DNA of 64,000 bases from Arthrobacter nitroguajacolicus_D. GTDB taxonomy: Bacteria > Actinomycetota > Actinomycetes > Actinomycetales > Micrococcaceae. The notes under the pieces were generated by a model. That model did not search any database and was not told the origin of the DNA. It was given only the letters and a program-made list of their open reading frames with translations. The DNA lies in NCBI RefSeq assembly GCF_031455195.1, contig NZ_JAVDSH010000003.1:62001-126000 (forward strand), given 5' to 3'. Positions 42,512-51,237 of the stretch are shown here, piece after piece; within the stretch, counting starts at the first letter, position 1; each line of letters starts with the position of its first letter. The translations under genes were made by a program, and so were the position numbers.

Positions 42512-44236
42512 GTGAGTGAATTGCATACCCACGAAGTCCTGACGGACTCCACCGGAACTGAAACCATCGAACCCGAGGAAACGATCGTCTCGGACGAGAC
42601 GCCCCACGAGATCGAAGAAAAGTCGTTCGCGGACTACAACGTCCGGGCCGACATCGTTGAGTCCTTGGCCGACGCCGGAATCACCCACCCGTTCCCCATC
42701 CAGGCCATGACCCTCCCTGTCGCCTTGAGCGGACATGACATCATTGGCCAGGCCAAGACGGGTACCGGCAAGACGCTCGGATTCGGCATTCCCGCGCTTC
42801 AGCGGGTCTCTGGGCGCGACGACGCCGGCTATGAGAAGCTCGCCGTCCCCGGTGCACCGCAGGCCCTGGTCATCGTCCCCACCCGCGAACTTGCCGTGCA
42901 GGTCGCCAACGACCTCCAGACGGCCTCACGCAAGCGCAACGCACGCATCGCCACCATCTACGGCGGCCGGGCGTACGAACCCCAAATCGATGCGCTGCAG
43001 AAGGGCGTCGAGATCGTAGTGGGCACCCCTGGCCGACTCATCGACCTCTACAAGCAGCAGCACCTGAGCCTCAAGAACGTCAAGATGGTCATTCTTGACG
43101 AGGCCGACGAAATGCTGGACCTTGGCTTCCTTCCGGACGTTGAGACCCTGATCGCCGGCACTCCCGCCGTACGCCAGACGCTGCTCTTCTCCGCGACCAT
43201 GCCCGGTCCCGTGATCGCAATGGCCCGGCGCTATATGACGCAGCCCACCCACATCCGTGCAGCAGACCCGAACGATGAGGGCCTGACCAAGCGGGACATC
43301 CGCCAGCTCATCTACCGTGCGCACAGCATGGACAAGACCGAAGTTGTTGCCCGCATCCTGCAGGCCCGCGGACGTGGCCGGACCATCATCTTCACCAAGA
43401 CCAAGCGCACCGCCGCTAAGGTCGCCGAGGAACTCGTTGACCGCGGGTTCGCGGCTGCAGCCATTCACGGCGACCTCGGCCAGGGCGCCCGCGAACAGGC
43501 CCTCCGCGCCTTCCGCAACAACAAGGTGGACGTCCTGGTTGCCACCGACGTCGCCGCCCGTGGCATCGACGTTGATGACGTCACGCACGTGATCAACTAC
43601 CAATGCGTGGAAGACGAGAAGATCTACCTGCACCGTGTCGGCCGTACTGGCCGCGCCGGCAACAAGGGCACCGCAGTCACGTTCGTTGACTGGGACGACA
43701 TGCCCCGCTGGGGCCTCATCAACAAGGCCCTGGGACTCAGTGTTCCTGAGCCCGTTGAAACGTACTCCTCCTCGCCGCACCTCTACACCGACCTTGACAT
43801 TCCCGAGGGCACCAAGGGACGCCTGCCCCGGAACAAGCGCACCCTGGCAGGTGTGGACGCCGAGGTCCTGGAGGACCTGGGTGAGACAGGCAAGAAGAAC
43901 TCCCGCTCTGGTGGTTCGGACCGCAATGGCTCCCGGGACGGCGGGCGTGGCCGTGACGGTGGCCGCGGACGCGACGGCGACCGCGATGGCGGCCGTGGCC
44001 GTTCGGGCAAGACCGACTCCGGCGAATCCAACGGCGAGGGCGGACGCAACCGTACGCGCCGCCGTCGTACCTCCGAAGGCGAAGCAGCCCCGGCTGCCGT
44101 TGCGTCGGAAACGGGCACGGCAACGGACAACTCCGAGAAGCCTGCACGCACACGTCGCACCCGGACCCGTCGCCGCAACGGCGAAGTGGTCTCCAGTGAG
44201 ACGGCAGCTGCCCAGTCCGGCAGCACCGAGGCCTAA
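42512..44236 (+). CDS. DEAD-box ATP-dependent RNA helicase with RG/DG-rich tail
   Basis: A 574-residue helicase. Motifs in order: Q-motif ITHPFPIQAMTLP, Walker A AKTGTGKT, PTRELAVQV, GTPGRLIDL, DEAD (VILDEADEMLDLGF), SAT (LLFSATMPG), motif IV IIFTKTKRTA, V ATDVAARGID and VI HRVGRTGRAG. After about residue 440 the tail is disordered, with an Asp/Gly/Arg repeat (GGRGRDGGRGRDGDRD) and Arg-rich stretches that bind RNA nonspecifically. Likely role: ribosome assembly, mRNA decay or cold adaptation. From memory it corresponds to the mycobacterial RhlE position (Rv3211). The GTG start has AAGGAAA before it. Confidence 0.92.
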   Translation: MSELHTHEVLTDSTGTETIEPEETIVSDETPHEIEEKSFADYNVRADIVESLADAGITHPFPIQAMTLPVALSGHDIIGQAKTGTGKTLGFGIPALQRVSGRDDAGYEKLAVPGAPQALVIVPTRELAVQVANDLQTASRKRNARIATIYGGRAYEPQIDALQKGVEIVVGTPGRLIDLYKQQHLSLKNVKMVILDEADEMLDLGFLPDVETLIAGTPAVRQTLLFSATMPGPVIAMARRYMTQPTHIRAADPNDEGLTKRDIRQLIYRAHSMDKTEVVARILQARGRGRTIIFTKTKRTAAKVAEELVDRGFAAAAIHGDLGQGAREQALRAFRNNKVDVLVATDVAARGIDVDDVTHVINYQCVEDEKIYLHRVGRTGRAGNKGTAVTFVDWDDMPRWGLINKALGLSVPEPVETYSSSPHLYTDLDIPEGTKGRLPRNKRTLAGVDAEVLEDLGETGKKNSRSGGSDRNGSRDGGRGRDGGRGRDGDRDGGRGRSGKTDSGESNGEGGRNRTRRRRTSEGEAAPAAVASETGTATDNSEKPARTRRTRTRRRNGEVVSSETAAAQSGSTEA

Positions 44237-44244
44237 ATCCCTCA

Positions 44245-45123
44245 ATGACTGAAACTGTTTGGGCGCCGGACGGCGGCAACCTGGTGGTGCACGCGGATAA
44301 CGCGGAGTTCCTTCCAACGCTGCCGGACGGCGCCTTCACACTCATTTACGTGGACCCTCCGTTCAACACGGGTCGGGTCCAACGACGCCAGGAAACCCGG
44401 ATGGTCCGTAACTCGGACGGCGACGGCGACCGCGTGGGCTTCAAGGGCCGCTCCTACGACACCATCAAGGGCGCCCTGCACAGCTATGACGACGCCTTCA
44501 GCGACTACTGGTCGTTCCTGGAGCCCAAGCTCGTGGAAGCCTGGCGCCTGCTGGCAGACGACGGCACCCTGTACTTGCACCTGGACTACCGCGAGGTGCA
44601 CTACGCCAAGGTGATGCTCGACGCCATCTTCGGCCGGGAGTGCTTCCTGAACGAGATCATCTGGGCCTACGATTACGGAGCCCGGGCCAAAAACCGCTGG
44701 CCCACCAAGCACGACAACATCTTGGTGTACGTGAAGAACCCCACCAAATACCACTTCGACAACGCCGAAGTGGACCGCGAGCCCTATATGGCCCCGGGCC
44801 TGGTGACCCCCGCCAAACGCGAACTGGGGAAGTTGCCCACGGACGTCTGGTGGCACACCATCGTTTCGCCGACCGGCCGGGAAAAGACCGGCTACCCCAC
44901 GCAGAAACCCGAAGGCCTGGTCCGCCGCATTGTTTCCGCATCAAGCCGCGAGGGCGACTGGTGCCTGGACTTCTTTGCCGGTTCCGGAACCCTCGGAGCT
45001 GTCGCGGCCAAACTGGGCCGAAACTTCGTGTGCGTCGACCAGAATGAACAGGCCATTGAGGTCATGCGGAAACGCCTGGGCAGCAAGGCCGTGTTCCACC
45101 AGGACCAAGCCACCGCCCCCTAG
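44245..45123 (+). CDS. Solitary site-specific DNA methyltransferase (probable N6-adenine, beta order)
   Basis: A 292-residue SAM-dependent methyltransferase. Motif IV DPPF is at 37-40 (IYVDPPFNTG) and the SAM-binding motif I comes later, DFFAGSGTLGAVAAKLGR near 245; motif order IV then I places it in the beta class. DPPF with NTG is typical of N6-adenine (or N4-cytosine) enzymes such as M.HinfI relatives. GYPTQKPEGLVRRIV is motif X. No restriction endonuclease or specificity subunit is near, so it is an orphan. It starts 8 bases after the DEAD-box stop with no separate promoter, so expression is probably coupled to the helicase. The target site is unknown. Confidence 0.88.
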   Translation: MTETVWAPDGGNLVVHADNAEFLPTLPDGAFTLIYVDPPFNTGRVQRRQETRMVRNSDGDGDRVGFKGRSYDTIKGALHSYDDAFSDYWSFLEPKLVEAWRLLADDGTLYLHLDYREVHYAKVMLDAIFGRECFLNEIIWAYDYGARAKNRWPTKHDNILVYVKNPTKYHFDNAEVDREPYMAPGLVTPAKRELGKLPTDVWWHTIVSPTGREKTGYPTQKPEGLVRRIVSASSREGDWCLDFFAGSGTLGAVAAKLGRNFVCVDQNEQAIEVMRKRLGSKAVFHQDQATAP

Positions 45124-45133
45124 CCAGGAACGG

Positions 45134-45742
45134 TCAGGCGACACCCTTCACGAAAGCTGTCACGGAGTCGGCGATCATCTGTACGGCGATGGCAGAGAGC
45201 AACAGGCCCGCAATCCGGGTGACCAGCTCCACTCCGTTCTCCCCGAGCACCCGCTGGACCACGCCGGCGAACCGCATGGCCAGGTACAGCGAGGCGAGCA
45301 CCGCGGCGATGCCCAGGCCTACGGCAAGGTAGCCGGACAGGTCCTCGGACTGCTGGACAAACACCATGACCGCCACGATGGCTCCCGGTCCGGCCATCAG
45401 CGGCGTACCGAGGGGAACGAATGCCACGTTCTTGTACTTGGCTGCGTTTTCCTCGCCACTGGTGGACCCAGTCAACAGCTGCAGGGCAATGAGTACCAAC
45501 AGCAGGCCACCGGCACCCTGCAGGGCGGCCAATGAAATGTGCATGTAGTTCAGGATCGACTGGCCGAAGATCGCAAAAACCACAATGACGCCCGTCGCCA
45601 CCAGAAGAGCCTGGAAAGCCGAGCGGTTCCGGTCCTTGGATGACATCTGGGCCGTCAGTGACATGAAAATCGGCACCGTACCCGGCGGATCCATGATGAC
45701 GAACAGGGTAACGATCACCGAGGCCAGCAACTGCAGGTCCAT
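45134..45742 (-). CDS. MarC family integral membrane protein
   Basis: A 202-residue protein with six predicted membrane helices. LLASVIVTLFVIMDPPGTVPIFMSLT is the family start (MDPPGTVPIF), followed by AIFGQSILNYMHISLAALQGAGGLLL, PLGTPLMAGPGAI and GVELVTRIAGLLLSAIAVQMI. The function is unknown; the old multiple-antibiotic-resistance name is not supported for MarC. I chose ATG at 45740-45742 (MDLQLLA) with GGTGAAGGGGG before it; an upstream frame reaches into the PHP gene. It lies 13 bases after the PHP stop and is probably co-transcribed. Confidence 0.9.
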   Translation of the reverse strand: MDLQLLASVIVTLFVIMDPPGTVPIFMSLTAQMSSKDRNRSAFQALLVATGVIVVFAIFGQSILNYMHISLAALQGAGGLLLVLIALQLLTGSTSGEENAAKYKNVAFVPLGTPLMAGPGAIVAVMVFVQQSEDLSGYLAVGLGIAAVLASLYLAMRFAGVVQRVLGENGVELVTRIAGLLLSAIAVQMIADSVTAFVKGVA

Positions 45743-45755
45743 CAGCGGGCCCCCT

Positions 45756-46601
45756 TCACCGAACCACCGTGCTGCCCGTTGCCAACTCCTCGATCCGCGC
45801 CAATACCTCCGGCGGCGTCGTGTTTTCGCCGAGGAGGTTCGGTTTGCCGGCGCCATGATAATCGGAGGATCCCGTCATCAGCAGCCCGTGCGCGGCAGCC
45901 AGATCGCGAAGGAACCGCCTGCCGTCCTCCGGGTTGTCCCGGTGGTCCACCTCAACTCCGAGCAGGCCGGCGTCGATCATTTCACGGTAGGTGCCCTCCC
46001 CCACGATCCGTCCCCGGGACGAAGCTACCGGATGGGCGAACACCGGAACGCCACCTGCCGCCCGCACCAGCTCGACGGCGAGAGCAGGGTTTGGCGCATA
46101 GTGCTGGACGAAGTAGCGCGAATGCGAGGTAAGGATGGACGTGAAGGCTTCGGTGCGGTCCGCGACCACTCCGGCGGCCACCAGCGCGTCGGCGATGTGC
46201 GGGCGGCCCACCGTTGCACCGGGCGCCACGTGGTGGATGACGTCGTCCCAGGTCAACGGGTAGTCCTCCGACAGCAGCGTGACCATATGTTCGGCGCGGG
46301 TGAGGCGCGCATCCTTGGACTTGGTGATTTCCTCCAGGAGGCCCGGGTGGGCCGGGTCGTGGAGGTAGCTGAGCAAGTGCACGCTGATGCCCTGCTCCGT
46401 CCGGCAGGAGATCTCCATGCCAGGGACAAACTCAATACCGTGTTCCAGGGCAGCTGCCGCCGCCTGCTCCCAGCCATCCGTGGAGTCGTGGTCCGTCAAC
46501 GCCACGGCGTCCAGGCCAGCCGATACCGCGGAAATGATCACCCCGGAGGGTGTCTCGGTTCCATCGGAAACATTGGAGTGCGCATGCAGGTCTATCCTCA
46601 C
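45756..46601 (-). CDS. PHP-domain phosphoesterase (3',5'-nucleoside bisphosphate phosphatase-like)
   Basis: A 281-residue PHP protein. Metal ligands: DLHAHSNVSDG (HxH), ALTDHDSTDGW (DH), GMEISCR (Glu), VFAHPVASS (His) and SSDYHGAGKPN (D.H). This matches the YciV/RNase AM-type phosphatases that remove phosphate from nucleoside 3',5'-bisphosphate or trim 5' RNA ends. The DNA polymerase or histidinol-phosphatase PHP types are longer or differently organised. GTG at 46599-46601 is preceded by TAGGCT at six bases, a leaderless start. It is divergent from aminopeptidase P. Confidence 0.88.
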   Translation of the reverse strand: MRIDLHAHSNVSDGTETPSGVIISAVSAGLDAVALTDHDSTDGWEQAAAAALEHGIEFVPGMEISCRTEQGISVHLLSYLHDPAHPGLLEEITKSKDARLTRAEHMVTLLSEDYPLTWDDVIHHVAPGATVGRPHIADALVAAGVVADRTEAFTSILTSHSRYFVQHYAPNPALAVELVRAAGGVPVFAHPVASSRGRIVGEGTYREMIDAGLLGVEVDHRDNPEDGRRFLRDLAAAHGLLMTGSSDYHGAGKPNLLGENTTPPEVLARIEELATGSTVVR

Positions 46602-46607
46602 TTTCCC

Positions 46608-46613
46608 AGCCTA
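46608..46613 (-). promoter_or_regulatory. -10 element of the PHP-marC operon
   Basis: TAGGCT on the minus strand, six bases (GGGAAA) before the GTG start of the PHP gene. It fixes that start. Confidence 0.55.
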
Positions 46614-46681
46614 TGGGATGCGGGGCTCCTTGGAGCGTTGCGCCGTTGGCCTCCTCACCGAACTGGTGGGACGATGTAACG

Positions 46682-48265
46682 GTGAACGATGCCGAAAACA
46701 CCCAAAACATGGACTCCGCAAATTCCCAGCCGCTGCAGGAGCGCGTTAACAACCGCTCACAGAGGCCAACATCCGATGCTTTCAAAGCATTCATGGCCAG
46801 CAATTGGGCTGCCGCCCCGCAGGTGACCCCTGCGCGCGACGCCGTTGCAGACCACGCTGCGCGCCGCCGTCGTACTATCTCCGAACTGTTCAAAGGCGAA
46901 CGTCTTGTCATCCCGGCCGGTCCGCTGAAGGTCCGCTCCAACGACTGCGACTACCGCTTCCGACCCCACTCCGGTTTCGCGCACCTCACGGGCTTGGGCC
47001 TGGACCACGAGCCCGACGCCGTCCTCATTCTTGAGCCGGTGGCTGAAGGCAAGGGGGACGACGGCGGTCACCACACCGCGACGCTCTACTTCCGTCCGTT
47101 GGCGGGCCGGGATACCGAACAGTTCTACGCCGACTCACGCTCCGGTGAGTTCTGGATCGGCGCACGTCCGACGTTGGCGGAATTCGAGGCCCGCCTGGGA
47201 CTGCCCACCGCCCACATCGCCGAACTCGAAATGGCAATCACCAAGAACGTGGGTGCCCCGGAAATCGGTGGTATCTCGATTCGCCTTGTCCGCAAGGTGG
47301 ACGAGAACATTGACGCCTTGGTGGACACCGCCCGCTACAACACCGCCAAAGACCCCGAAACCCTTGACCTCGGCGAACTCGACGCCCTGGACGAGAAGCT
47401 CAGCGAAGCACTCTCCGAATTGCGCCTCCTCAAGGACGAGTGGGAAATCGAACAGATGAAGATCGCCGTGGCGGCCACCGTGGAGGGCTTCGCCGACGTC
47501 GTTCGTGCCCTTCCGCGGGCCCTGACCCACGCTCGTGGCGAACGTGTCGTAGAGGGCGCCTTCTTCGCCCGCGCCCGCGAGGAAGGCAACGAGCTTGGCT
47601 ACGACACCATCGCCGCCTCGGGAAACAACGCCACCGTTCTGCACTGGACCCGGAACACGGGCAAGGTCAACGCAGGCGAACTCCTCCTCCTCGATGCAGG
47701 CGTGGAGGCTGATTCCCTCTACACTGCCGATATCACCCGTACCCTCCCCGCCACCGGCACCTTCACTGATGTCCAGCGCAAGGTCTACGAAGCCGTCCTG
47801 GACGCAGCTGATGCTGGTTTCGCAGCCGCGCAACCGGGCGTGAAGTTCCGCGACATCCACACGGCCGCAACCACCGTCCTGGCCGAACGCCTCGCCGAGT
47901 GGGGCCTGCTCCCCGTCTCCGTGGAGGAAGCCATCAGCCCCGAAGGCCAGCAGCACCGTCGCTGGATGCCGCACGGCACCAGCCACCACCTCGGACTGGA
48001 TGTCCACGACTGCGCACAGGCCAAGCGTGAACTTTACCTGGACGGGATCCTCACCGAGGGCATGGTCTTCACCATCGAACCCGGCCTGTACTTCAAGGAC
48101 GAGGACCTCGCGATCCCTGCCGAATACCGCGGAATCGGTGTCCGGATCGAGGACGACATCCTGATGACTGCCGATGGCCCGGTCAACCTCAGCGCCGCCC
48201 TGCCCCGCAAGGCAGACGACGTTGAATCCTGGATGGCCGGTATCTACCAGGAGGCGCAGGGCTAG
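46682..48265 (+). CDS. pepP: Xaa-Pro aminopeptidase (aminopeptidase P, M24B)
   Basis: About 527 residues. It cleaves an N-terminal residue preceding proline. An N-terminal creatinase-like domain (LVIPAGPLKVRSNDCDYRFRP, FAHLTG) is followed by the pita-bread domain with two-metal ligands: LLLDAGVEADSLYTADITR (two Asp), MPHGTSHHLGLDVHD (His), FTIEPGLYF (Glu) and GVRIEDDILM (Glu). I chose GTG 46682 (VTVNDAENTQ); ATG 46709 is also possible. Upstream in-frame codons overlap the divergent PHP gene. A strong hairpin follows the stop. Confidence 0.93.
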   Translation: MNDAENTQNMDSANSQPLQERVNNRSQRPTSDAFKAFMASNWAAAPQVTPARDAVADHAARRRRTISELFKGERLVIPAGPLKVRSNDCDYRFRPHSGFAHLTGLGLDHEPDAVLILEPVAEGKGDDGGHHTATLYFRPLAGRDTEQFYADSRSGEFWIGARPTLAEFEARLGLPTAHIAELEMAITKNVGAPEIGGISIRLVRKVDENIDALVDTARYNTAKDPETLDLGELDALDEKLSEALSELRLLKDEWEIEQMKIAVAATVEGFADVVRALPRALTHARGERVVEGAFFARAREEGNELGYDTIAASGNNATVLHWTRNTGKVNAGELLLLDAGVEADSLYTADITRTLPATGTFTDVQRKVYEAVLDAADAGFAAAQPGVKFRDIHTAATTVLAERLAEWGLLPVSVEEAISPEGQQHRRWMPHGTSHHLGLDVHDCAQAKRELYLDGILTEGMVFTIEPGLYFKDEDLAIPAEYRGIGVRIEDDILMTADGPVNLSAALPRKADDVESWMAGIYQEAQG

Positions 48266-48298
48266 CCCCAGCAGCTCAAGGGAACCGCCAACAGCGCA

Positions 48299-48336
48299 AA
48301 AGGGAAGGCCACCGGAGATCCGGTGGCCTTCCCTTT
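48299..48336. terminator. Bidirectional terminator after pepP
   Basis: A perfect 17-bp stem (AAAGGGAAGGCCACCGG with CCGGTGGCCTTCCCTTT) with the 4-base loop AGAT lies 33 bases beyond the pepP stop and 16 bases before the end of the convergent stress-protein-like gene. On the minus strand it is followed by TTTTGCG, a good U run. Confidence 0.88.
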
Positions 48337-48351
48337 GTGCTTTGCCGGGGG

Positions 48352-49161
48352 CTACTGCTGCTTGGGTGTGTCCTCGGACCCGGCTTGCTGCCCGTCTTCC
48401 TGGGGCGCGTTTTGGCCCTCCGTCACGCGGACACCATACTGCGGGCGCCCGTCGGGCAGGTCAGGGTAGCGGACAGCTGCCGGGGGCTGTTGATTCGACG
48501 GCGCAGCACCGGCGTGGGTGTTACCGCTTTCCGGCGCGCCGGCTTCACCGTTACCGCGCTGACCGTAGGGGTCGTTCCAGGTGGACGGCCGCTCGGGCGC
48601 CTGGCCCGGCTGTTGCAGCGGAGCGCTGTGCTGGTTGTAGTTGGTGGCCTGCGGCGCTCCCGCCTGCGAGGGGTTCATCGGGAGCTGGTGGAGCAGGCGA
48701 CGGGCCTCGTGGGCTGCTTCAATGGCGACGATGACGTCATAGTTGGTGGCCACCACCTGGCTGGTGGATGTGAAGTCGCGCTTCCCGCGCTGGGTGGCAT
48801 AGGTGACGATGCCGAACAGCATGAAGAAGGCCGCGCCCATCAGGACCGAGGTGATGATGGAGAACGGTCCGCCGCCCGGGGTAAAGAAGGACAGCATCAC
48901 GCCGACGAAAAGGCCAAACCACATACCGCTCAAGGCACCTGACAAAGCCACCCTCGGGTAGCTCAGGCGACCCGTCACCCGCTCCACCATTTTGAGGTCG
49001 TTGCCCACGATCGACACCAGCTGAACCGGGAACTGCTGGTCCGCCAGGTAATCCACCGCCTTTTGGGCATCCAAATACGAAGTGTACGAGCCAACGGTGT
49101 CTCCTTGGGGGACGCTCCGGGACTCCTCGACGGCTTTGGGACCACCAAAAATGTTAGACAT
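48352..49161 (-). CDS. General stress protein 17M-like (YflT domain) membrane protein
   Basis: About 269 residues. The N-terminal 75 residues fit the heat-induced stress protein YflT (general stress protein 17M) domain: VGSYTSYLDAQKAVDYLADQQFPVQLVSIVGNDL in parts (SYLDAQKAVDYLADQQ, VSIVGNDLKMVERVTG). Two membrane helices follow (ALSGALSGMWFGLFVGVMLSFF and IITSVLMGAAFFMLFGIVTYAT), then a short domain and a 110-residue Gln/Pro/Gly-rich tail. ATG at 49159-49161 is preceded by ACAATGGGGCT. The gene is convergent with pepP and divergent from the CBS protein. The role is unknown; stress induction is inferred from the family only. Confidence 0.8.
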   Translation of the reverse strand: MSNIFGGPKAVEESRSVPQGDTVGSYTSYLDAQKAVDYLADQQFPVQLVSIVGNDLKMVERVTGRLSYPRVALSGALSGMWFGLFVGVMLSFFTPGGGPFSIITSVLMGAAFFMLFGIVTYATQRGKRDFTSTSQVVATNYDVIVAIEAAHEARRLLHQLPMNPSQAGAPQATNYNQHSAPLQQPGQAPERPSTWNDPYGQRGNGEAGAPESGNTHAGAAPSNQQPPAAVRYPDLPDGRPQYGVRVTEGQNAPQEDGQQAGSEDTPKQQ

Positions 49162-49225
49162 AGCCCCATTGTGTCCCATGGACATGTGAAGCGGCTGGAA
49201 TTCAGCTAAAAGAGAGCAGACTCGG

Positions 49226-49231
49226 TAGCCT
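49226..49231 (+). promoter_or_regulatory. -10 element of the CBS-DUF1003-mrp operon
   Basis: TAGCCT six bases (GTAAAC) before the ATG at 49238. No ribosome site is seen, so the operon's first gene is probably leaderless. Confidence 0.55.
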
Positions 49232-49237
49232 GTAAAC

Positions 49238-50521
49238 ATGAGCACACATCCCTCACGCGTCTTTGTCGCGCGCCTGCTCGGCTTGGACGTCTTCGACCCC
49301 CTGGGCGATCGTCTTGGCCGGTTGCGCGATGTCGTGGTGCTCTCCAGGGGCACCCGTGGAGCCCCCCATGTGGTGGGCATCGTGGTTGAAGTGCCGGGCA
49401 AGAAGCGCGTTTTCGTGCCGATGACCCGCATTACGTCCATCGACCAAACGCAGATCATCTGCACCGGCCTGGTTAACCTGCGCCGCTTCGAGCAGCGGGG
49501 AGCCGAGACACTGGTGGTCGCCGAGATGTTCGATCGCCGCGTTACCTTGGCGGACGGCAGTGGAGATGCCACCATCGAGGACATCGCCATGGACCAACAC
49601 AGGTCCAAGGACTGGTTCGTCAGCAAACTTTTCGTCCGCCGTGGCCATTCCCTGTCGCCATTGAGCCGGCTTCGCCGCAACGAGACCCTGATCATCGACT
49701 GGGCCGACGCCCAGACCGGCGCCCACAACGAACCACAGGCGGCGACGCAGTTCGTGGCCACCCACGAGGATCTTAAGCCTGCCGACTTCGCCGAAGCCCT
49801 GCAGGAAATGAGCGATAAACGCCGGTTCGAAGTAGCCAGCGAGCTCCAGGACGAGCGCCTCGCGGACGTGCTTCAGGAACTGCCCGAGGACGACCAAGTG
49901 GAGATCCTCTCGGCCCTGGACGTGGAGCGCGCCGCCGACGTCCTTGAAGAGATGGACCCTGACGACGCCGCTGACCTCTTGGCTGAGCTCCCCACAGCGC
50001 AGGCCGAGGAGCTCCTGCAGCTCATGGAGCCGCAGGAAGCCGAGGATGTGCGCCGGCTCCTGGAGTACGACGAAGACACCGCCGGCGGCCTCATGACCCC
50101 TGTCCCTGTCATCCTCCCGCCCGAGGCCACGGTCGCGGAGGCCCTCGCCCACGTCCGGCGCGAGGAGCTTTCCCCTGCCCTGGCGTCGTCGATCTTCATT
50201 GCCCGCCCTCCGCTGGAGACACCCACGGGCCGTTTCCTCGGCGTGGTGCATATCCAGCAGCTCCTGCGTTTCCCACCGCCGGAGCCGCTGGGCAACCTTG
50301 TGGATAAAAACCTTGAGCCGCTCTCGGACCAGGCCCACATCAGCGAGGTAGCCAGGACGTTGGCCACCTACAACCTGAATTCACTTCCAGTTGTCGACGA
50401 CGACGGCCGCCTTGTGGGGGCGGTGACTGTTGATGACGTGCTGGATCACCTGTTGCCGGATGACTGGCGCGCCCACGAGGACGACGCCCCTATAAGGAGA
50501 CTTGGAGGCCGCATTGGCTGA
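49238..50521 (+). CDS. PRC-barrel / MgtE-N / CBS-domain protein without membrane part
   Basis: A 427-residue soluble protein. A PRC-barrel-like start (FVARLLGLDVFDPLGDRLGRLRD) is followed by an MgtE N-terminal superhelix (about 180-290, repeats such as DERLADVLQELPEDDQVEIL and ADVLEEMDPDDAADLLAELP) and two CBS domains (about 290-420, MTPVPVILPPEATVAEAL and VSEVARTL-like text, DDDGRLVGAVTVDDVLDHLL). These are the regulatory parts of MgtE Mg2+ channels, but the C-terminal pore helices are absent. It may sense Mg2+ or adenylates and act on the adjacent DUF1003 membrane protein, which is inference. Mycobacteria have a similar gene near mrp (recalled as Rv1232c). Confidence 0.88.
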   Translation: MSTHPSRVFVARLLGLDVFDPLGDRLGRLRDVVVLSRGTRGAPHVVGIVVEVPGKKRVFVPMTRITSIDQTQIICTGLVNLRRFEQRGAETLVVAEMFDRRVTLADGSGDATIEDIAMDQHRSKDWFVSKLFVRRGHSLSPLSRLRRNETLIIDWADAQTGAHNEPQAATQFVATHEDLKPADFAEALQEMSDKRRFEVASELQDERLADVLQELPEDDQVEILSALDVERAADVLEEMDPDDAADLLAELPTAQAEELLQLMEPQEAEDVRRLLEYDEDTAGGLMTPVPVILPPEATVAEALAHVRREELSPALASSIFIARPPLETPTGRFLGVVHIQQLLRFPPPEPLGNLVDKNLEPLSDQAHISEVARTLATYNLNSLPVVDDDGRLVGAVTVDDVLDHLLPDDWRAHEDDAPIRRLGGRIG

Positions 50522-51233
50522 TAACAACGCCACCCGATCACCCAAGTCCACTGGACGTTCGGGCAGCAGCCTGGACACTCCCCTGAGCGGGCGCCAACGC
50601 ATCCTGCCTAAGTTCTCCCCCAACCCGGACGCTTTCGGCAACGCCACTGAGGGCTTCGCCAGGTTTATGGGCACGCCGACGTTCCTCGTCTACATGACGG
50701 TGTTCTGTGTGTTTTGGCTGGCTTGGAACTCCTTTGCGCCCACCGAGTGGCAATTCGACCGGATGGAGCTTGGCTTCACCCTGCTGACCCTCATGTTGTC
50801 GCTGCAGGCTTCCTACGCAGCCCCGCTGCTCCTCCTGGCACAAAACCGACAGGATGACCGCGACCGTGTCTCCCTCCAGCAGGACCGCCAGCGCGCCGAG
50901 CGCAACCTTTCCGATACCGAGTACCTGACCCGGGAACTGGCATCGCTGCGCATTGCCCTGCGTGAAGTGGCCACCCGTGATTACGTCCGCGCCGAGCTGC
51001 GGAGCCTCCTGGAAGACATCATCGACGCCCAGGAAGAACTTCGCGAGCATGATCCGGCCACCGACGGCAGCGAATCCTCGGGAGACAAAGTCAAGGAGAA
51101 GCTGAAGGAGAAACGGGACAAGTCGCGCGGACCCCGCACCCAGCAGATCCCCAAGGTCCGTCCGCCGCGGTCCGCCGGCCCACAGCATTCCACCGCCAAG
51201 CAAACACCCGAAAACCCCGAAAGCCGAGCCTGA
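50514..51233 (+). CDS. DUF1003 membrane protein
   Basis: About 239 residues with two membrane helices (FLVYMTVFCVFWLAWNSF and LGFTLLTLMLSLQASYAAPLLLLA) forming the DUF1003 core, followed by a coiled-coil-like charged region (DRDRVSLQQDRQRAERNLSD, RAELRSLLEDIIDAQEELRE) and a basic disordered tail. TTG at 50514-50516 is chosen: GGAGG is five bases before it, and it overlaps the end of the CBS gene by 8 bases. The alternative TTG at 50502 lacks such a site. The function is unknown; the position between the CBS protein and mrp is conserved in actinobacteria. Confidence 0.85.
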   Translation: MADNNATRSPKSTGRSGSSLDTPLSGRQRILPKFSPNPDAFGNATEGFARFMGTPTFLVYMTVFCVFWLAWNSFAPTEWQFDRMELGFTLLTLMLSLQASYAAPLLLLAQNRQDDRDRVSLQQDRQRAERNLSDTEYLTRELASLRIALREVATRDYVRAELRSLLEDIIDAQEELREHDPATDGSESSGDKVKEKLKEKRDKSRGPRTQQIPKVRPPRSAGPQHSTAKQTPENPESRA

Positions 51234-51237
51234 GCGT

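Noticed and set aside
43930..44010. Tandem repeat in the helicase gene as a possible mobile or CRISPR-like repeat
   Set aside because: The repeat encodes an in-frame Asp/Gly/Arg tail of the DEAD-box protein; the units are short and degenerate with no spacers.
42926..44317. A 463-codon open frame on the minus strand
   Set aside because: It is antisense to the DEAD-box helicase motifs; its protein is Gly/Val/Ala-rich without motifs.
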